Assembly (NCBI GenBank): GCA_903899795.1
Contig: CAIUKX010000415.1
Location: 1 to 7,889 of the forward strand
Reading direction: 5' to 3'
DNA: 7,889 bases
Origin: an uncultured Flavobacteriales bacterium
GTDB lineage: Bacteria; Bacteroidota; Bacteroidia; Flavobacteriales_D; Crocinitomicaceae
The position numbers were made by a program, and so were the translations under genes. Positions 7,374 through 7,889 of this stretch are shown here, one piece after another (position 1 is the stretch's first letter; each line of letters opens with the position of its first letter). The notes under the pieces are model-generated. The model was not told the DNA's origin and searched no databases. It saw only the letters and a program-made list of their open reading frames with translations.

Positions 7374-7434
7374 GAATGCATTGCGAACTCTAAAATTAAA
7401 CTTTATTTTAGGATGAAAATAAAATTGACAAAAA

Positions 7435-7889
7435 TCACATTAAACTCATCACCTCATCCAATTGTTTCACAAATTCTTCAGCATTATTTTTATTAAAAAC
7501 CATAGGAGGTTTAATCTTTATCACATTGTTTAGTGGCCCGTCGGTACTCACCAAAAAACCTCTGTCTCTGAGACTTTCAACAATTGCGTTAATTTCGGTA
7601 ATCGCAGGTTCCAATGTTTCCCTATCACGAACCAATTCTATTCCAACAAACAATCCTGTTCCTCTGACATCACCAATCAGTGGATATTTATCTTTTAACT
7701 TGGACAATTCAACCAATAAATAATCTCCTACTTCTAACGCATTTTTCTGCATTTCTTCTTCTTCTATGACTTTCAAAATAGTTAAACCTGTTGCCATTGA
7801 AACCGGATTTCCTCCAAATGTATTGAAATACTCCATCCCATTATTGAAACGATCGGCTATTTCCTGTGTCGTTACAACGGCAGCTAAAG
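7435..7889 (-). CDS. Class III PLP-dependent aminotransferase, C-terminal part (ETNPPL/AGXT2-like)
   Basis: The C-terminal 151 or so residues of a fold-type I, class III PLP enzyme. The frame stays open through the right edge (LAAVVTTQEIADRFNNG precedes the internal Met at 7836), so that Met is not the start. EYFNTFGGNPVS is the conserved class III segment whose Thr contacts the PLP phosphate of the partner subunit. GDVRGTGLFVGIELV and NVIKIKPPMVF are typical C-terminal-domain motifs, and by memory they resemble vertebrate ethanolamine-phosphate phospho-lyase and AGXT2-like proteins more than ornithine or GABA aminotransferases. The PLP-binding Lys would lie upstream, outside the window. In Bacteroidota such domains can be fused behind a phosphotransferase domain; this cannot be judged here. 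The C-terminus is complete (ends DEVMSLM). This is the only gene here expected to act in the cytoplasm on small molecules; the exact substrate is uncertain. Confidence 0.94.
   Translation of the reverse strand, partial: LAAVVTTQEIADRFNNGMEYFNTFGGNPVSMATGLTILKVIEEEEMQKNALEVGDYLLVELSKLKDKYPLIGDVRGTGLFVGIELVRDRETLEPAITEINAIVESLRDRGFLVSTDGPLNNVIKIKPPMVFNKNNAEEFVKQLDEVMSLM

Noticed and set aside
7390..7411. Inverted repeat CTAAAAT / ATTTTAG with an 8-base loop between the aminotransferase and lipoprotein genes
   Set aside because: The stem is only 7 bp and nearly all A-T, and no T-run follows on the minus strand, so it is too weak to call a terminator or operator in AT-rich DNA.

Overview
The window looks like chromosomal DNA of a Bacteroidota member, probably a flavobacterium of the Fluviicola/Crocinitomicaceae kind. 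The lineage is an inference from four observations: a large secreted protein ends in a type IX secretion (T9SS) sorting domain, which is restricted to this phylum; many Cys lipoproteins and Sec signal peptides end in Bacteroidota style; the DNA is AT-rich; and most starts lack a Shine-Dalgarno sequence. Coding density is high and no stretch over 300 bases lacks a gene. No rRNA, tRNA, CRISPR array, insertion sequence or phage gene was seen.

Left part, plus strand: the last 23 codons of an unidentified gene (2-73) are followed six bases later by an alpha/beta-hydrolase lipoprotein (80-967). After a 144-base gap come two tandem, clearly paralogous secreted von Willebrand factor A (vWA) proteins (about 1112-2254 and 2311-3450). 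A strong hairpin followed by a T-run (3496-3525) ends this block.

Right part, minus strand, read from the right edge: the C-terminal portion of a class III aminotransferase resembling ethanolamine-phosphate phospho-lyase/AGXT2 proteins (7889-7435, cut by the window edge); then an unrecognised small lipoprotein (7373-6780); then a roughly 1022-residue secreted protein (6668-3600) with an N-terminal Bacteroidota module, an array of Asp-box (BNR/sortilin-type) beta-propeller repeats, an Ig-like domain, a PKD-like region and the T9SS sorting domain. The two blocks converge at about 3500-3600.

Apart from the aminotransferase, every gene with a readable N-terminus encodes an envelope or secreted protein. 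The two vWA proteins probably act together or are redundant copies. The sequence does not show a pathway joining all the genes. I found no convincing evidence of a defence, mobile or otherwise wholly new system; the most unusual items are the vWA pair with its altered metal site and conserved cysteines, and the orphan lipoprotein.
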